Made by a program: the position numbers and the translations under genes
Notes under the pieces: model-generated
Seen by the model: the letters and a program-made list of their open reading frames with translations, nothing else
Database searches by the model: none
What the model was told of the DNA's origin: nothing
Source of the DNA: Neckera pumila
Taxonomy: Eukaryota; Streptophyta; Bryopsida; Hypnales; Neckeraceae
NCBI GenBank assembly: GCA_963969595.1
Contig: OZ018413.1
Coordinates: 16,233,711 to 16,297,710, forward strand
Direction: 5' to 3'
Length of the DNA stretch: 64,000 nt
Shown: piece after piece, positions 1-12,259 of the stretch
Layout of the letters: every line of letters starts with the position of its first letter
Position numbering within the stretch: position 1 is the first letter of the stretch

Positions 1-760
1 TGAAACCCACTAACGTAAATCAACGACGGAGAGAGAGGATGATTATACCTTAATTCAAATGGTAGCAACGAGAGTCTTCCCGAACTCGGTCAAAAGGATC
101 CACCTCAAGCTCCGTCCGTCCGTCACCTTACACTTGACAATCGGGTGGCAAAATTCGCAAATTTCGCAACTGAACGGGAACCCAAAATCTCGACAATCCG
201 AGGGCGGAATTCGTAATTGATAGAGAACCCAAAATATCCTCAATCGGAGAGCAGAGATTCGGAAGTGAATAAGAACCCAAAATCTCAACAATCGGAGAGT
301 GCAATTCGTGATTAAAAGGGGAACCCAAAATTTAGACAAATCTATAGCGGAATTCGTAATTGAATGGAAACCCCAAATCTTAGCAATCTGGTAGCGGAAT
401 TCGCAAATGAATAGGAACCCAAATCTCAACAATCTGATAGCGGAAATCAGAATTGAATGGAACCCAAATCTCTAGTAGCGAAACTCGTAAATGAATGGGA
501 ACCCAAAATCTCAACAAATTGAGAGCGGAAATCGAAATTGAATGGAACCTCAAATCTCTAGTGGCGGAACTCGTAAATGAATGGGAACCCAAAATCTCGA
601 CAAATTGAGAGCGGAAATCGAAATTGAATGGAACCCCAAATCTCCACAAACCTATAGGGTGAAATCTGTACTCGAATGGGAAGTCCAAATCTGAACAACC
701 TAGTACAGTAGCGGAATTCGTAAATGAAAGGGAACCCCGAACAAATCTGGCTCATAAGTA
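1..760. repeat. Degenerate ~48-bp minisatellite
   Basis: At least ten tandem units are anchored on the motif GGAACCCAAAATCTC, with the CCC of successive units near 181, 228, 276, 324, 372, 418, 463, 502, 548, 588 and 634. The period is 45-48 bp, with two short 39-40-bp units. From 463 to 634 a short and a long unit alternate, giving an ~86-bp higher-order dimer. Because 48 is a multiple of three, the minus strand stays open over long stretches and reads as a ~16-residue repeat; I take this as a by-product of the period and not as a gene. Confidence 0.85.
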
Positions 761-1075
761 ATGCTAAGAGGATTGGAGAGCGGGGAAATCTGTTTGGCCG
801 AGCTTGGAAGTTGGAAAAGAGCATTCAGTTACGAAACCCCAGCTGCAAGAAATGTTGACGAATGTCACGCTCCCGAGAAGCGCCTTCCACGGCCGCTGTG
901 GTTTCGGAATGGAGGGTGCGAAGTTCGCCACGACGGGTCGGATGCCTGCGACAAGCGCACTTCATGTCTTGGTCCAGAGCACGCAAGCGCATGGGGTGGC
1001 GTGGCTTCGTGCTTGGCCAGCCACGACTGAAGCTCCACGTCCTCCGGCTCGGAGTTCACCTAGGTAGGTAAAAAC
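761..1075. other. GC-rich island, no identifiable gene
   Basis: The base composition rises sharply between about 860 and 1065. Short overlapping open frames exist on both strands, but none resembles a family I recognise and no clear splice sites frame them. It could be a gene or transposon fragment. The flanks (1076-1334) are T-rich spacer. Confidence 0.3.
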
Positions 1076-1334
1076 TATTTCTAAACATGGTAAATTTGCG
1101 GGAAATTATTTTTTCAAAAAATAGTAATTTGGGGGAAATTCTTTTTTCAACAAGATTTTTTTTTATTTCTACGGATGGGGGTAAAAAGGAATACTTTTTT
1201 TTTAAAGAACGTGTTGAATTATATTTTTCCAACTTTAATTAATTGTTTGGTAGGAAATGACGACCGTAACATCTCTAATATTTGTGTGCATTGTGCCGTT
1301 GTCACAATATAATAAAGTAAATATAAACATCATT

Positions 1335-1985
1335 TTCTAAATTTTTTTATTCAAAAAAACTTTGAAATTCAATAACTTTCACATTATAGGTCCAAACCCC
1401 CACATGAAACAAAGCCATGCGTCCCTCCTTGTAAAGAACTATCCACTTCGTGACCAAGAACATGAATGGAAGACACATGGTTTTGAAGATCTCACTATAA
1501 CAAATAGACAACCTCATTTAAGTAATGGATTTTTCAAATCCTCAATGTATGGGGTTCATCACAAGGAGCTGATAACCAAAAATCCCACAATCAAAATATG
1601 GTATCTATACATTAAGTTAGCATTGTTATTTTACCTATATTTAAAGACCTAATTTGTTTGTTTGTTACGTTGAGATCTCCTGGACCATGCACCCCCTGGC
1701 CGTGTGCTTTCTACCGTCGAAAAACCCTTGGCAAAGAGGGGTGCACAAGCTTTGTTTTGTAGCATTTAGATGTATGTACGGTGCAAAAGTTATTGAATTT
1801 CAAAGTATTTATGGATCAAAAATTAGAAAATTACTTTGATTTTGATTTTGGTTGCGTTCTTGGTTCTATTGGAAAGCTCTTGGCGAAGAGGAGTGGATGG
1901 GCTTTGTTGTGTGGTATTTGGAATGACAGTGTGAAAATTATTGAATACTGAAGTTTTTATATCAATAAAAAAATTAAAAAATGAC
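1335..1985. repeat. Dispersed repeat family A, inverted and tandem copies
   Basis: A ~120-200-bp unit contains the motif CAAAAGTTATTGAATTTCAAA, a segment like GAAGAGGGGTGCAC and, at one end, a GTTT-rich run. One copy lies in minus orientation at about 1335-1460, one in plus at about 1650-1850, and a further plus unit follows at about 1860-1985. The first two face each other, so 1335-1850 looks like a short element with ~100-bp inverted ends. Related copies lie at 11325-11582 and 16543-16760. No coding capacity. Confidence 0.65.
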
Positions 1986-2897
1986 TTTTGACAAATATAT
2001 ATGTTGTAAATGACTAAGGTCTTAATGTTCATGCATTGCCAATCAGGTATCTAGTCATGTGTCTATGAAGGTTTGTAAAGAATTGAATTAAGAATGTTAT
2101 GTCTAGGAATTGTAGTGGATGTAATCTAAAAATATGCCTCCTGTTTTGTATTTGGTTAGCTTTGAATTTCTTAATCTTTCTAAGCTAATGCACTTACATT
2201 AGGAGAAGATACACTATCCAATGTACGGGGAGTACCGGCATTTAGTTACAAGTTAGCCGGTTGGAATCAAGAATTGTTGAATTGATTTCAAAATCTTCGG
2301 AAAAAAACCGATCATTTAAGAGGAAAATCAAAGAATATTCTCTATTTTTTAAAGGCCTAGCCAAGAGAATACTTCAAACAACCGGTTGCTCCATGAAAAT
2401 GTAGGATTTTAGCCGGTTGTGCTAAAATACTCCCCGGACTGTGACACTATCTACAATGACTTCAATGAATTGGAGAAAGGATTCTTGGATATTCTCTCTT
2501 TTCAGGAGCATTTCTTCAACGAGTTGGAGAATGAGGGCTCAGATTATTCTATTGTGACTTCCTTATTATATTACCATATATTAGGTTCCTCCAAACACTC
2601 TTGAACACCGGCAAGAATATAAATATAAAGTAAAGGATCATCTTTTAAGCAAGTCACAAAATATAGGCCACTTTATTGTTTGGGTGAACATTTTTTCCTA
2701 GATATATCATTTTTCTTCAAATTATATGCTTCCATTTAAATGTTATCCCTTGGCAATTGAGGAATAATATTATTCTGAGTATCAACAAGACGTGTAGACA
2801 TTTAACAACAATATAAGGGCAAAAAATTGCAATCTAAACTTGAGATTTTGTATGCACTTAGATTTCTATATTTCAAGAATCCTACAAAAAGAACTCC
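1986..2897. other. AT-rich spacer
   Basis: No gene, RNA gene or strong repeat is seen. One short frame at 2419-2604 has no recognisable domain. Confidence 0.4.
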
Positions 2898-3809
2898 TTA
2901 AATCCTAAAGGAACATTGTCCCTTTGGGGGCAAATAGGATTTTGGGCAGGTACCTACGGGCTGAATTTTTGTCGTGATTTTTGAAACTTTTTTGGAAGAT
3001 TGAAAAATTGCTAAGCTTTGTGGAAATATAATTTTTTTTTGATCGGTGCCCAAAAAAAGAAGTTATGTCCAAATAAGCTCAAAACAGAGTACGTGGGGCA
3101 ACAAAACAGAATTTCAAAATATTATTTTTTCAATTTTTTTTCTTATAGATTATATTTTTGTCCATTTGGATAGATTTTATTCATTTCATTTGGATTTATA
3201 TGCAAAAATTATGGACAATATTGCTTTTCAGGCACTTAGAGCATCTTTCTTAAAAAAAAATAATTTGTAGGATTCATTTTGGAATGCAATTTTTACAATT
3301 TTTCAAAAAAAAAATTCCACAAGGTTAATTTTTTTTTGCTAGAACAGTCTCACCATTGATTAGTGCTTTTTAATTCCATATAAAATATATTAATATTTTA
3401 GATTTTCCTTCTATCTCGTATCTACTTCTACTAAACAATTTTTTTAATAATGAAAATTAAGTTTTTTGGATTTTTTTCCCTCTAGACTCTCAATTCAATT
3501 CTCCACTATAAATATTAAAAGCTCAGAACTTTGTAGTGCAAAACATTTAAGTAGAAAATGTTCAAAGTCATAAAATATAGTCCCGCAATGTGCTAAAAAC
3601 TTGTTATTTTCACTTTCAATGAAAATATTTTGCAATCTGTGCTGTCAAAAATTTCAAAAATTTTCCACACATTTTTATACTAATTAGATGTAAGATATAT
3701 ATTTAGATGTGAAAAAAAAACAATTTTCAATTTTTTTACTCTTTGCTATAGAAATGGCAGTTTTGAATGTTTTTTGGCAAAAAAATGACCTTGGTCCTTT
3801 AGGGATTAA
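2898..3809. mobile_element. TTAA-flanked MITE, piggyBac-like (copy 1)
   Basis: The element is bounded by TTAA at 2898-2901 and 3806-3809. The ends read ATCCTAAAGG... and ...CCTTTAGGGA, so about 9 bp inside the TTAA are inverted repeats. The 912-bp interior is AT-rich and non-coding. Positions 3120-3809 align closely with 37618-38309. TTAA target duplication with short CCC/CCT-type ends is typical of the piggyBac superfamily. No transposase of that family is in the window, so it is non-autonomous. Confidence 0.7.
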
Positions 3810-4916
3810 GTAAAATGTCAAATTGTAATCTACAGTGTAATTTTGAATTAATGATGATCTAAAGAATATTTCCGTTTTGTATAATCATTGGTGATTGTAT
3901 GAGCAACTTTAACTATATAGATGTTATCTATATTCTTACAAACATTTTTATTCAAATTAATATTGCTATTTGATCATCTAGTATATTTTATAATAAATAT
4001 TTAGAAATCATCAAATCTTTAAATATCATGTTATCTTTAAGGCTTAACAAGATTTTATCCTAGGAAAATAAAGTTTAGAAATTTTTTTCTAAATTAAAGA
4101 ACAAAGAAAGTGCACCTAAATCTTAAATAGGTACTTTCCTATTTTTTAAGGTCTAAACATTGGCCATATTGTCTACACTTCAACTTCAAATTCTTTTGAA
4201 AGAGTACTCAATAGTATTAATTAAGCAAGTGTTACTTATTTTTTATTATAGTAGGACAAGAATTTTACCTGATTTGGAGGATTGTAGTGGGGCAGAGGGA
4301 ATAATTGAAATATTTGAACTATTATATCCACCTTCTTTATGGATTTTGACTACAATGTAAAAAATACCTCCAATGAAATTATTGTGTTATATTTTAATAT
4401 ATAATAAAGAAACATTTTGGCTTGCAACATATGACGGGAAATAGATTACATGTAGTAGGAAGATTGACACTAAAATTCTTAATTAGACAATTTGAGGTAC
4501 TCTTACGTACCTTAGTTATTGTTGGTACCCTTTTTAGGAAATAGAGTTTATCACACGGACTTATAAGTTTTCTTCAATGCTATTTGGTTTTCAATCTTTA
4601 TTGAATGTAATGTATTTTAAGAAGAGTGATTTCAAACATTATTGGAGCATCTTATATCGTTTGGTGGGAAATTGTTCTTGAAGATACATTTACTATTTTG
4701 CTAAAAATCAAACCCTTGCAGACCAAGATGTATGCACTAGAAGAAAATCACATTCAGTTCCATGTGTTTTCGGTTTGTTTTTGTGTTAGAAGAGCAATTT
4801 CGGAAAGAATGTCATCCAAATTTACATCTTATGTTCACAATAATGTTAGTATGAACACGTTCCCGCATTTGTTTGTAGATCGCATTGACTTTCTGTGTTT
4901 TCAGTTTTTCCAATTC
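3810..4916. other. AT-rich spacer
   Basis: Short random frames only (for example 4160-4360 and 4626-4928). No domains, splice structure or strong repeat seen. Confidence 0.4.
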
Positions 4917-5174
4917 TACACAAAATAGTGAAATTAAGTTGCCCCACACTGATTTCTCGACAATCCACACTATAGAAATCAATTCACTGCTTTTGTACAG
5001 TGATGTATTATTCAATTCAGAGCCATGTGTATGACATAGATTTGTGCATCAGTTCAAAGCTTGGTTCAGAGAGTGACATGCACCTCTATGTGGAACAAGC
5101 ATTGATCCATGAGGTAAAAATCTCAGGTAAGGCAGCTCAATTGACAAGGCAACCTAATTTCACTATTTTGTGTA
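4917..5174. mobile_element. TA-flanked mariner-type MITE (copy 1)
   Basis: Both ends carry TA followed by CACAAAATAGTGAAATTA and its inverted copy, continuing into a GTTGCC motif, for a terminal inverted repeat of about 26-30 bp. Length is 258 bp with no coding capacity. TA target duplication places it with the Tc1/mariner/pogo superfamily. Three more copies are at 18267, 22018 and 45278. Confidence 0.85.
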
Positions 5175-6840
5175 GTTTAGGGGAACGCAGATCTTCTTTG
5201 ATCAAACGGTGAAGACCCAACAGGGGACATACATTCCATGCAACACTTCCTCCAGACAATGTGCATGTTAAGATAAACAGTCGTCGTTGTTGAAAACAAG
5301 TTGCAGTGTTCATTGGAACTGGGTATGACATTTGACGAAGCATTCTTCTAAGAAAATGCGTTAACAGAGACGCTTATGACAAGACATTGATGTTATGTGA
5401 AATAAAATAAAACACGTTTGGATAGTAGAAATAGAAGTTATCATACAGTGAACATACCGAATTTCATGAACACTGACATATGCCTTAGAAAACGTGGAAT
5501 ACAAGAATCCATGTGAATTCATGTAACATTATTAAGCGGCCCAATTCCTTCCCCCTGACAGTAGGATTAATTCCTCCAAAGATGCCTACTAAAAATTTCA
5601 GTTATAAGGTAGTATGCTCTTAAAGCGACCATTTAAGCCTACCTAACTCATCATTGACAGTAGAACATACTTCAAGCAACATGTCAGTCCTTCCTAGATA
5701 GGGGTCGCAATTAGAACACGGTTGGTTTTAGGTCTAGTTACCTTAATAGTATCCATACCATTGGTTGGTGATTCTTCACTCATCCGTGGCTAGCAACTTG
5801 ATATTGGCTTGCAGACTGGGTGCTACTGTACATGTGCAACTTAATTTCAACTTGAGATTGGCTGGTAGACTCGTAGCTACAGTACATGCGCAGCTTCCAA
5901 TGTTGGGGGCTTCCACTTCTGCAGGGAGCAAAAGGGACCCCCACAACGTTGGTTAATAATGTTATGTCAGCATGCAAAGGACATGTGGATAATCTTAACC
6001 TGATTGCATCACATTACATCAAATAATGCCAAACAGGAAACTGAACGAGAAAAACTGAAGCCGAACATGCCCTTGTTCGCACATTCAGAACGTGGAACTC
6101 AACAAAATCTACCTGATGGTTTTACGCCCTTGAAAGTATTCTGAAAACGTGATAACTACGTTTATAAGGCATTGATTTCAACATGTTAGTCCTCTAGTGA
6201 TGCCTTGGGGATGTATTCCTCTATAAACAACAGATGAAAATACTAAATTGCTACAAAAATCTTTGGAAGTATTGTTCTTTTTGGAATGAGTTTGTGTGCA
6301 TTTGGATAAATAAATGAACTACCATCCAAATTTGGTGTGTTTCATCCACGGCTATAGAAATGCTTCATGATTGAAGTGAAGATTGCTCTTTGCATTGCCC
6401 TCCTCCAAATGAAATAAAAAAAACTTGGTCCCTTCATCACATTGTGTAGCTCTTTTAATGAAATATTGTTTTAGATCTTTTGAGTTTTCAATTTCTAAAT
6501 TCCAATTACATACAAATAGAAAGTAAGAGATAAAGAGTTGATAAAGTAGATGCATAAGGTGGGGGCACCCATTCCAACATTATATCCTGAAACCATCTTC
6601 AAAATATATAGATGTAGGAAACCCAAAATGCAATGGTTATTTACATGAATGAATGCAAAAAATGGCCATGGGTACACCATGTATTTGAACTTCACAAATT
6701 TGTAGCATATTTATACATGTTCTAGAAAATGATTCATTTTTTCTTTGAAAATTCATAATTTTCAATTGCCATTGCGTTAAAAAAAATAACTTCATGTGTT
6801 GATTCCAACTCAACGTATGCAAAATTGCTTAAAAGTGATA
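5175..6840. other. Intergenic spacer with a short direct repeat
   Basis: Nothing coding is recognised. At about 5800-5900 a ~50-bp segment (ATTGGCT..AGACT..GTAGCTAC..GTACATG) occurs twice in tandem in diverged form. Confidence 0.35.
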
Positions 6841-7857
6841 GGAAATAGGTACAGACCTCTTCCTCCCGTAGTGATAGATACATTCACCCCTCCCTCCTTG
6901 CACCTACAAATTAAACCAAATCATCCATTAACATTCACTTTCCCATCTCACTATCTCCCTCCATGAATTCATCCACTGATCTCTCCGTCCATCTACATTC
7001 TCTCATTTATTCATCCATCCACGAGGAAGCCGGCTTTGCAGACCAGCAGTATGTATGTCTGTAGCGATCTCTCTCCCGGATCGCGCGCCCCCACCCACCG
7101 ACCCACCCACCTCGCAATTCTCACTTCTCTCTGTCACCGAAGTCCCCAACTCTGTCAACCCTTTCGAATCCAATCCCCCCGCCCCGCTTCTCGATCTTCC
7201 CGTGTCTGTCTGTCGTGCACCTCCGACCTCGGGAGTCGCTTCACACCAGCATTCATCAAGTGCGATTCGGTGGACAACAAATAGCTCCCTACGGGCACCA
7301 CCCACCAACTGAACACCCCCAATTTCTTTCTTTCTTTTCTGGACACAAATTCAAAAGAATTCATTGCAAGGAGTAAAAATACATCAACCGCCAGCCGAAA
7401 ACGGGGCCTGCCTGACGGAAACAAGAGACCAAGCAACATCCCCAATCTCAAATAAGCTTAACTTAAGCCCCATACCCACACCCACACCCACACGGTCACA
7501 CCAACTCTCTTACGTACTAGGCCTACAGGTCCTGTACGTCAGCTGGGTTGCACTGGAAGTTGTGTACCTTCTTTTCGATTCCATGGTCGTCGTCGCCGTC
7601 GTCCTCGGTTTCTTCGCCATGTAACAACATCTCGTCAGAAGGCAAGAACCACATCGCCTGGATCGGCACAGACAGAGGAGAGGAGATCGAGGAGAGGAGA
7701 GGGGAGAGAAGGGGTGGGGGTTGATCGATCGAAGCGGCGAGACAGAAGTGTGAGATCGGATCGGATCGAATCGCATTGGAACTATCGAATTGAATGAGAT
7801 TGAGTCGGATTTGAGTCGCGTCGATCGAGCTAGGGATATATTGGAGCCGATCCAGCG
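6841..7857 (+). promoter_or_regulatory. Putative promoter/5'UTR of the HicB-like gene
   Basis: Composition changes here from AT-rich spacer to a C/T-rich tract (about 6890-7330), a short CCCACA run at about 7470-7500, and then a purine-rich leader (about 7650-7850) that ends at the ATG at 7858. This is the usual look of a plant promoter and 5'UTR. The start site cannot be placed. A weak TATATT at about 7838 is too close to the ATG to be a convincing TATA box. Confidence 0.4.
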
Positions 7858-9728
7858 ATGGGGTTGGAATTCGAACCCTATTGGGCGTGGGAAGAGGAGG
7901 AAGCGCAAGCGAGGCTGAATGTGTACAAGCAGCAGCAGCAGCAACATCAGCAGCAGCAATGCAATGGCGAGGTAGAGAAGCAGCCGACGATTGATGAGGA
8001 GGCGATTGAGGAGGAGGCGAGAGGTTCCCAGGAAGAAGATTTGTTGGAGTGCTTGGCGGCGATGAACGGGGAGCACCGGGAGTACGCGGTGCTGGTGGCG
8101 GAGGAGGAGGACGACGACGAGAATGAAGACCAACAGAGCTTCTTCTCCATCGTGTTGGATTACCCGCAGTTTCTAGGGCAAGGGGAGACGAAGGAAAGCG
8201 CGCTGCGGCACATCAGTCGACTGCTGCATTACGCGTTCGGGACGATGTTGGTGAAGGGTGAAGTGGTGCCGTTGCCCAGCGATGGCGACCAAGTGGAGGT
8301 ATGACCGCAATTGCTTCTCGTTTTGATTTATTAGGGTTTTCTTGCTTTCGGGAGGAAGGGGCGCCATTGGCGCGACCGATGGAGTTTTAGGTCAGAGGAG
8401 CTTCCGACTTTTGCATGCTGGAGTGATTTAAACAGGGTTTTCGAAATGTATTGCTCGGGAATACTAGCTTTGGCAGCTGGTCTCGCATGTCCTAAAAACA
8501 GAAAACGCAGGATTGATAGCCAAAGACGCAATGGCACAGACGTAATGCCAAACACTGGAGCTTGGCATTATGAGTGAATGCTTCATGTGTGTTAAACCCT
8601 AAACATAAGAGTGGTACAAGCTTTTGACAAAATCAATACTCATTACCTATGGTCTTGGGTTCATTGCAGTTCCATGTTACTCTCATCAGCAGGATTCTTA
8701 GGATTGCACTCGAGGAGGGTAATTGCTAGAGAATATTATGATATCTGTGGGAATGCTGTGAATGAAAGTTCTTAATAATTTTTGTTGAAATCTCTTTCCT
8801 TTGGTACTAATAGAGAGCCAGGGTTGCAAAATTGAAATTAGAAATTTAGGGGTTAGGTGCGACCCACCTCAAGTTGCCGTATAGTGAAGCATAGCACAAG
8901 AAGTGATTTTTATCGATGCCATCTGTCTGCTTGGTTTCTATTAGTTAACATTTTTCGTTACTTGTTAGGACGATTCTCCACTTTCAGATTACGGTAGTGA
9001 CGACTTTTTAATCTAAGGGAATTTCTGTTCTCGTGGTATGAAGACGGCATATGGGTTTAAATAGTTTAATGTGGATCATTTATACTTCTGATAGTATATA
9101 TGAGGGACTGGCAGGCAAAGAAGGCGGCAATGGAAAGAGACTGGCAACTGGTGAAATTGGAAAACTTCTCCATGGAGCTTGTGCCTCTCCAATTTCAGTC
9201 CGGCATAGATTACACAACCCGTCCACCTAAAAGTGGTACGCAATACCTACTGGAGCTCTGCAGTGGTCAAGGAAAATATTGAATCCCCAATCACATATGT
9301 TGCTATCATTTCCATCTATTTTGCTTCCTTTTTCATTTCAGTCAAATTTGACATCTCCTGCCTCTAAAAGGTATGTAAACTTAAAAGCGTTCAAAGTAAG
9401 CATTTAAAGGCATTCAAGTAGGCACGTTTCCTGTGCTTAGATTGCCTTAATTTTTGTTCAGTCTCGTTGAAAATTGACCAAAGCATCTTGATATTTATCT
9501 CTTGGACACCAAATGAATGAACTATTAAATTTTCTTTTATGTGCTAATTATAGATGAACTCTAGGCTCTTATATTTGGACACTTCGCGTTTTGGTCAATT
9601 AAATTTTAGGGGTTGCTAAGATAAACGTCATGACGTGCTGTTCTGTGACATTTGCAGATGGCGAGTATGAGAGCGATCATGAGGATGAAGAGTTATTCGA
9701 GCTTGACAGTAGAATGAGCACACCCTAG
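7858..9728 (+). CDS. Acidic protein with a HicB-like (UPF0150) domain, unknown role
   Basis: Three exons are proposed: 7858-8298, 8969-8993 and 9658-9728, with GT-AG introns and matching phases, giving 178 aa. Residues 25-34 are glutamine-rich and 35-65 acidic. Residues 75-141 run from an EYAVLV strand and an acidic loop through SFFSIVLDYPQFLGQGETK to a helix and the close GEVVPLPS. The order strand, P-x-F, G-x-GET-x-x-x-A, helix, G-x-x-x-PLPS is the pattern of HicB antitoxin-type domains. The tail is very acidic (SDYDGEYESDHEDEELFELD) and takes the place of the DNA-binding part found in bacterial HicB. No HicA partner is visible. If intron 2 is not spliced, exon 2 reads into a stop at 9014-9016 and gives a 162-aa form. 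The domain call is from pattern recognition; the function is unknown. Confidence 0.65.
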
Positions 9729-10950
9729 GGAAGGAAATTTATTGTTGAGGAATCAGTAACCAGGCGTGGCTAAGAAGGAATCTAAATTTTGGAATTATGA
9801 GGATCTATGTAGATAGGTCTAATTTTTGTGACTTGATCGAGTGTGCAAGACTTTCAGTGACTGTACAGCAATTCTGATTGATACGCATTTATTGTTCACA
9901 GCTCAATTTTTGTTTGAAACCTGTTGGAAGATCCTTAAGAAATGATGCAGGAGGTGTCCTGTGCTGGAGCAATCTGCTTCACTGGACAGTTTTTGGGGGT
10001 AAGGATCATTCCGTGCTTCCTTTAGCTGCAGCTGCGAGTGCACTTTCAAATGGGAAATATCTTCGAGGATCCGCCTTGGTTAACTTTGACTGTAACTTCA
10101 ACATATCCATTTTTGGTATTTGATTCCACCCTCAAAGGTCCGAAAGGTTTGGTAGTTCAATATTGGAGACAACATACAGCATGATTGTTTTTTTTGTCTA
10201 TTTGACATGGAAGTCCATATACACTCAAGTTTGTGCAAGTATTGTCCACATATTGAGTTGGATCCAATGACACATGGTACTTCCAATTTGGATCAATTTC
10301 AATCATTACTGCACCTCCTACATGTGTGAGAATCTTCAAATTTGATGCATATTCTATTTGTATGGTGTGGTATTTGAGTACAATAAACTTTGGATCACAA
10401 CTTGATATCCAAATGAACATTGCTAGTTGTTGAGTTATCATTCCAATGATGATGTCTCCTTTTATTTTAGAAATTATACATAGTATTCTTGGTGTCTAAT
10501 ATGTTACCATATTTATGATTCTTTCCTTGTCTTTAGTAATGGACTAAGTGCTTGTTTGACGTACGCAAGAAATCTTAGGTAGGTTCCTACAATGTCAATT
10601 TTGATTGGATGTTCATGAAGTTTTGACATAAGGTGCGAACATGTATCTTCTTAGTGGGAATCTGATTTTTTTCCCAAATAGGTGCCTAAATCAAAATGTA
10701 TGTTGTTCCAAAAAAATTTGAGCAATTTCGGCATCTTTGGGGCATTTTTTGCTGAAAAGCTCATTGACTTTTGAAATTTGCGATGTATGTAATTAATAGA
10801 ATATGGCAGAAAATTGTCCAAAAACAAACAAATTTTAGTTCTCAAATCTCATTCTAAGAGGAATCAAAATTTATTAGCTAGACTCAAACCTAGCCAAGCA
10901 GCTTTTGTGTGGCTCAAATTTGATAATATCTGGCTCCGTTCCAAGTTGTT
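9729..10950. other. 3' flank of the HicB-like gene and spacer
   Basis: This probably contains the 3'UTR of the upstream gene just after 9728, followed by AT-rich spacer. The short frames at 9878-10123 and 10157-10441 show no recognisable domain. Confidence 0.35.
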
Positions 10951-11152
10951 AGCATCGAGGGAGGGTGGCATTATAAAGTGGCAAGGATGTGCCCCCCCCC
11001 CCGGCTATAGTTTTTTCTAGGGTTCTCAGGTTTCTTTGTTTTCTTTGGTCCTTTTTGCTCTTATTCTCTTCATTTGTCCAACCTCAAGGCTTGGTTATTT
11101 TGTATTTTTTTTTAATGCAGTGGGTTCTACCCATTTGTTCAAAAAAAAAAAT
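10950..11152 (+). mobile_element. Possible retroposon 3' end with poly(A)
   Basis: A C-run, a T/C-rich stretch, a motif like AATGCAGTGGGTTCTACCC and a terminal A-run (about 11142-11152) form the kind of 3' end left by plant LINE/SINE retroposons. A similar arrangement (GTGGCCCTG, T/C-rich stretch, GGGTTTTACCCCAGGC, TTGCAGTAAAGG, A-run) occurs at 21500-21690. No reverse transcriptase frame is present, so the class is uncertain. Confidence 0.3.
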
Positions 11153-11324
11153 TATTAGATATATCAAGATGGTTTCAAGAAAAAGCATTTTCTTATGAAT
11201 TCAAACACTACTAGTGTGACCCTGTGTCGTTGGCCCAATTTTCATCTACTCCCGGTTCCACTCCTGGTTCTACTTCCGATTCTATTCCCAGTTCTACTCC
11301 CGGTTCCACTCCCAGTACCAAGAA

Positions 11325-11582
11325 CGCCACCAAAATCAAGGTAAAAGTAATTTTCTAATTTTTTAATCAATAAATACTTTGAAATTCAATAACTTTTGCA
11401 CCACCACTCCAAACGCCACGAAACCAAGCCGGTGCACCCCTCCTCGGCGAGAGCTTTCCGATGGTACCAAGCACGCGGCCGTGGGACGCACGGTCAAGAA
11501 GTTGTCCATGCTACAAACAAAACAAAACAAAACAAAACAAAACAAAACAAAACAAACAAACAAACAAACAAACAAACAAACA
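11325..11582 (-). repeat. Dispersed repeat family A (minus copy) with AAAAC/AAAC microsatellite
   Basis: This is the reverse complement of the unit at 1650-1875, sharing TTTGAAATTCAATAACTTTTG and GTGCACCCCTCCTCGGCGAGAG. It ends in (AAAAC)n then (AAAC)n at about 11511-11580, the same run that is seen as GTTTG/GTTT at 16543-16572. Confidence 0.7.
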
Positions 11583-12118
11583 GCCTCATTTAAGGTATTG
11601 ATTATCTTGCAATCTATGAAGTCAAAGATCTTGAAATTTTCCCTCATATTCCAAACGTTGTCTTTAACTTTTCATTGTTTGGATTTCAATGAAGAAAAAA
11701 TCTCTCAATGCTCTCAGTGTATTGTTAATTCACTTAATGCCTTTACATTGCAAGATGGTTTAGAGTAAATTAAACTCTATATTGGTATCTAAAATTTGCA
11801 TGAGTGTACCTAACAAGATTTAGAACTCAATGGTGGAGAGAGTCAAATTCATCAATAGCAAAAAAATGACTCCAAGAAGGCTCAAAGTTTGCTAACCATA
11901 AATCGCAGGAATGCAAAAAAGTTTTTTCACTTCAAATGTAATAATCTTTCAACCCACATGGTCAAATGGTTTGAAATTTTTCCAATATATTGTCATAGTA
12001 GTTTGCTACACATTTGTATAATTGAAGTTTAAAACAACTATTATTTTCAATTTTGGGCAATGCACTAAAAAAATGGTAGTCTTTGACAATTTCTCTTGAA
12101 AAACACCTCTACACTAAA

Positions 12119-12188
12119 ATTGGTAAATAGTGTTGGATGATAATTAGTGTTGTTCCTTCTTTTTTACCCCCAACACTATTTACCAACT
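12119..12188. repeat. Short perfect inverted repeat
   Basis: The arms TTGGTAAATAGTGTTGG and CCAACACTATTTACCAA (17 bp) are perfect complements around a ~35-bp loop. A third partial copy (AAATAGTGTTGG) follows at about 12195. It may be a small foldback element. Confidence 0.6.
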
Positions 12189-12259
12189 TATGTATAAATA
12201 GTGTTGGACACTTAACTCCCGCTGCCAAAGTCTGACCTTTCCTTGAGAAAAAATTCCTC

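Noticed and set aside
55..824. Open minus-strand frames with repeated FWVPIHLR-like residues
   Set aside because: They result from the 48-bp tandem period, which keeps any frame open. There is no start context or non-repetitive domain.
7510..8133. 207-codon minus-strand frame opposite the HicB-like exon 1
   Set aside because: It is the complement of a GA-rich coding exon and its leader; composition is Leu/Arg/Ser-rich and low complexity.
9100..9282. 60-codon frame inside intron 2 of the HicB-like gene, considered as a HicA partner
   Set aside because: It lacks the HicA pattern (a GW-x-x-x-R-x-x-GSH-type core) and lies between in-phase splice sites.
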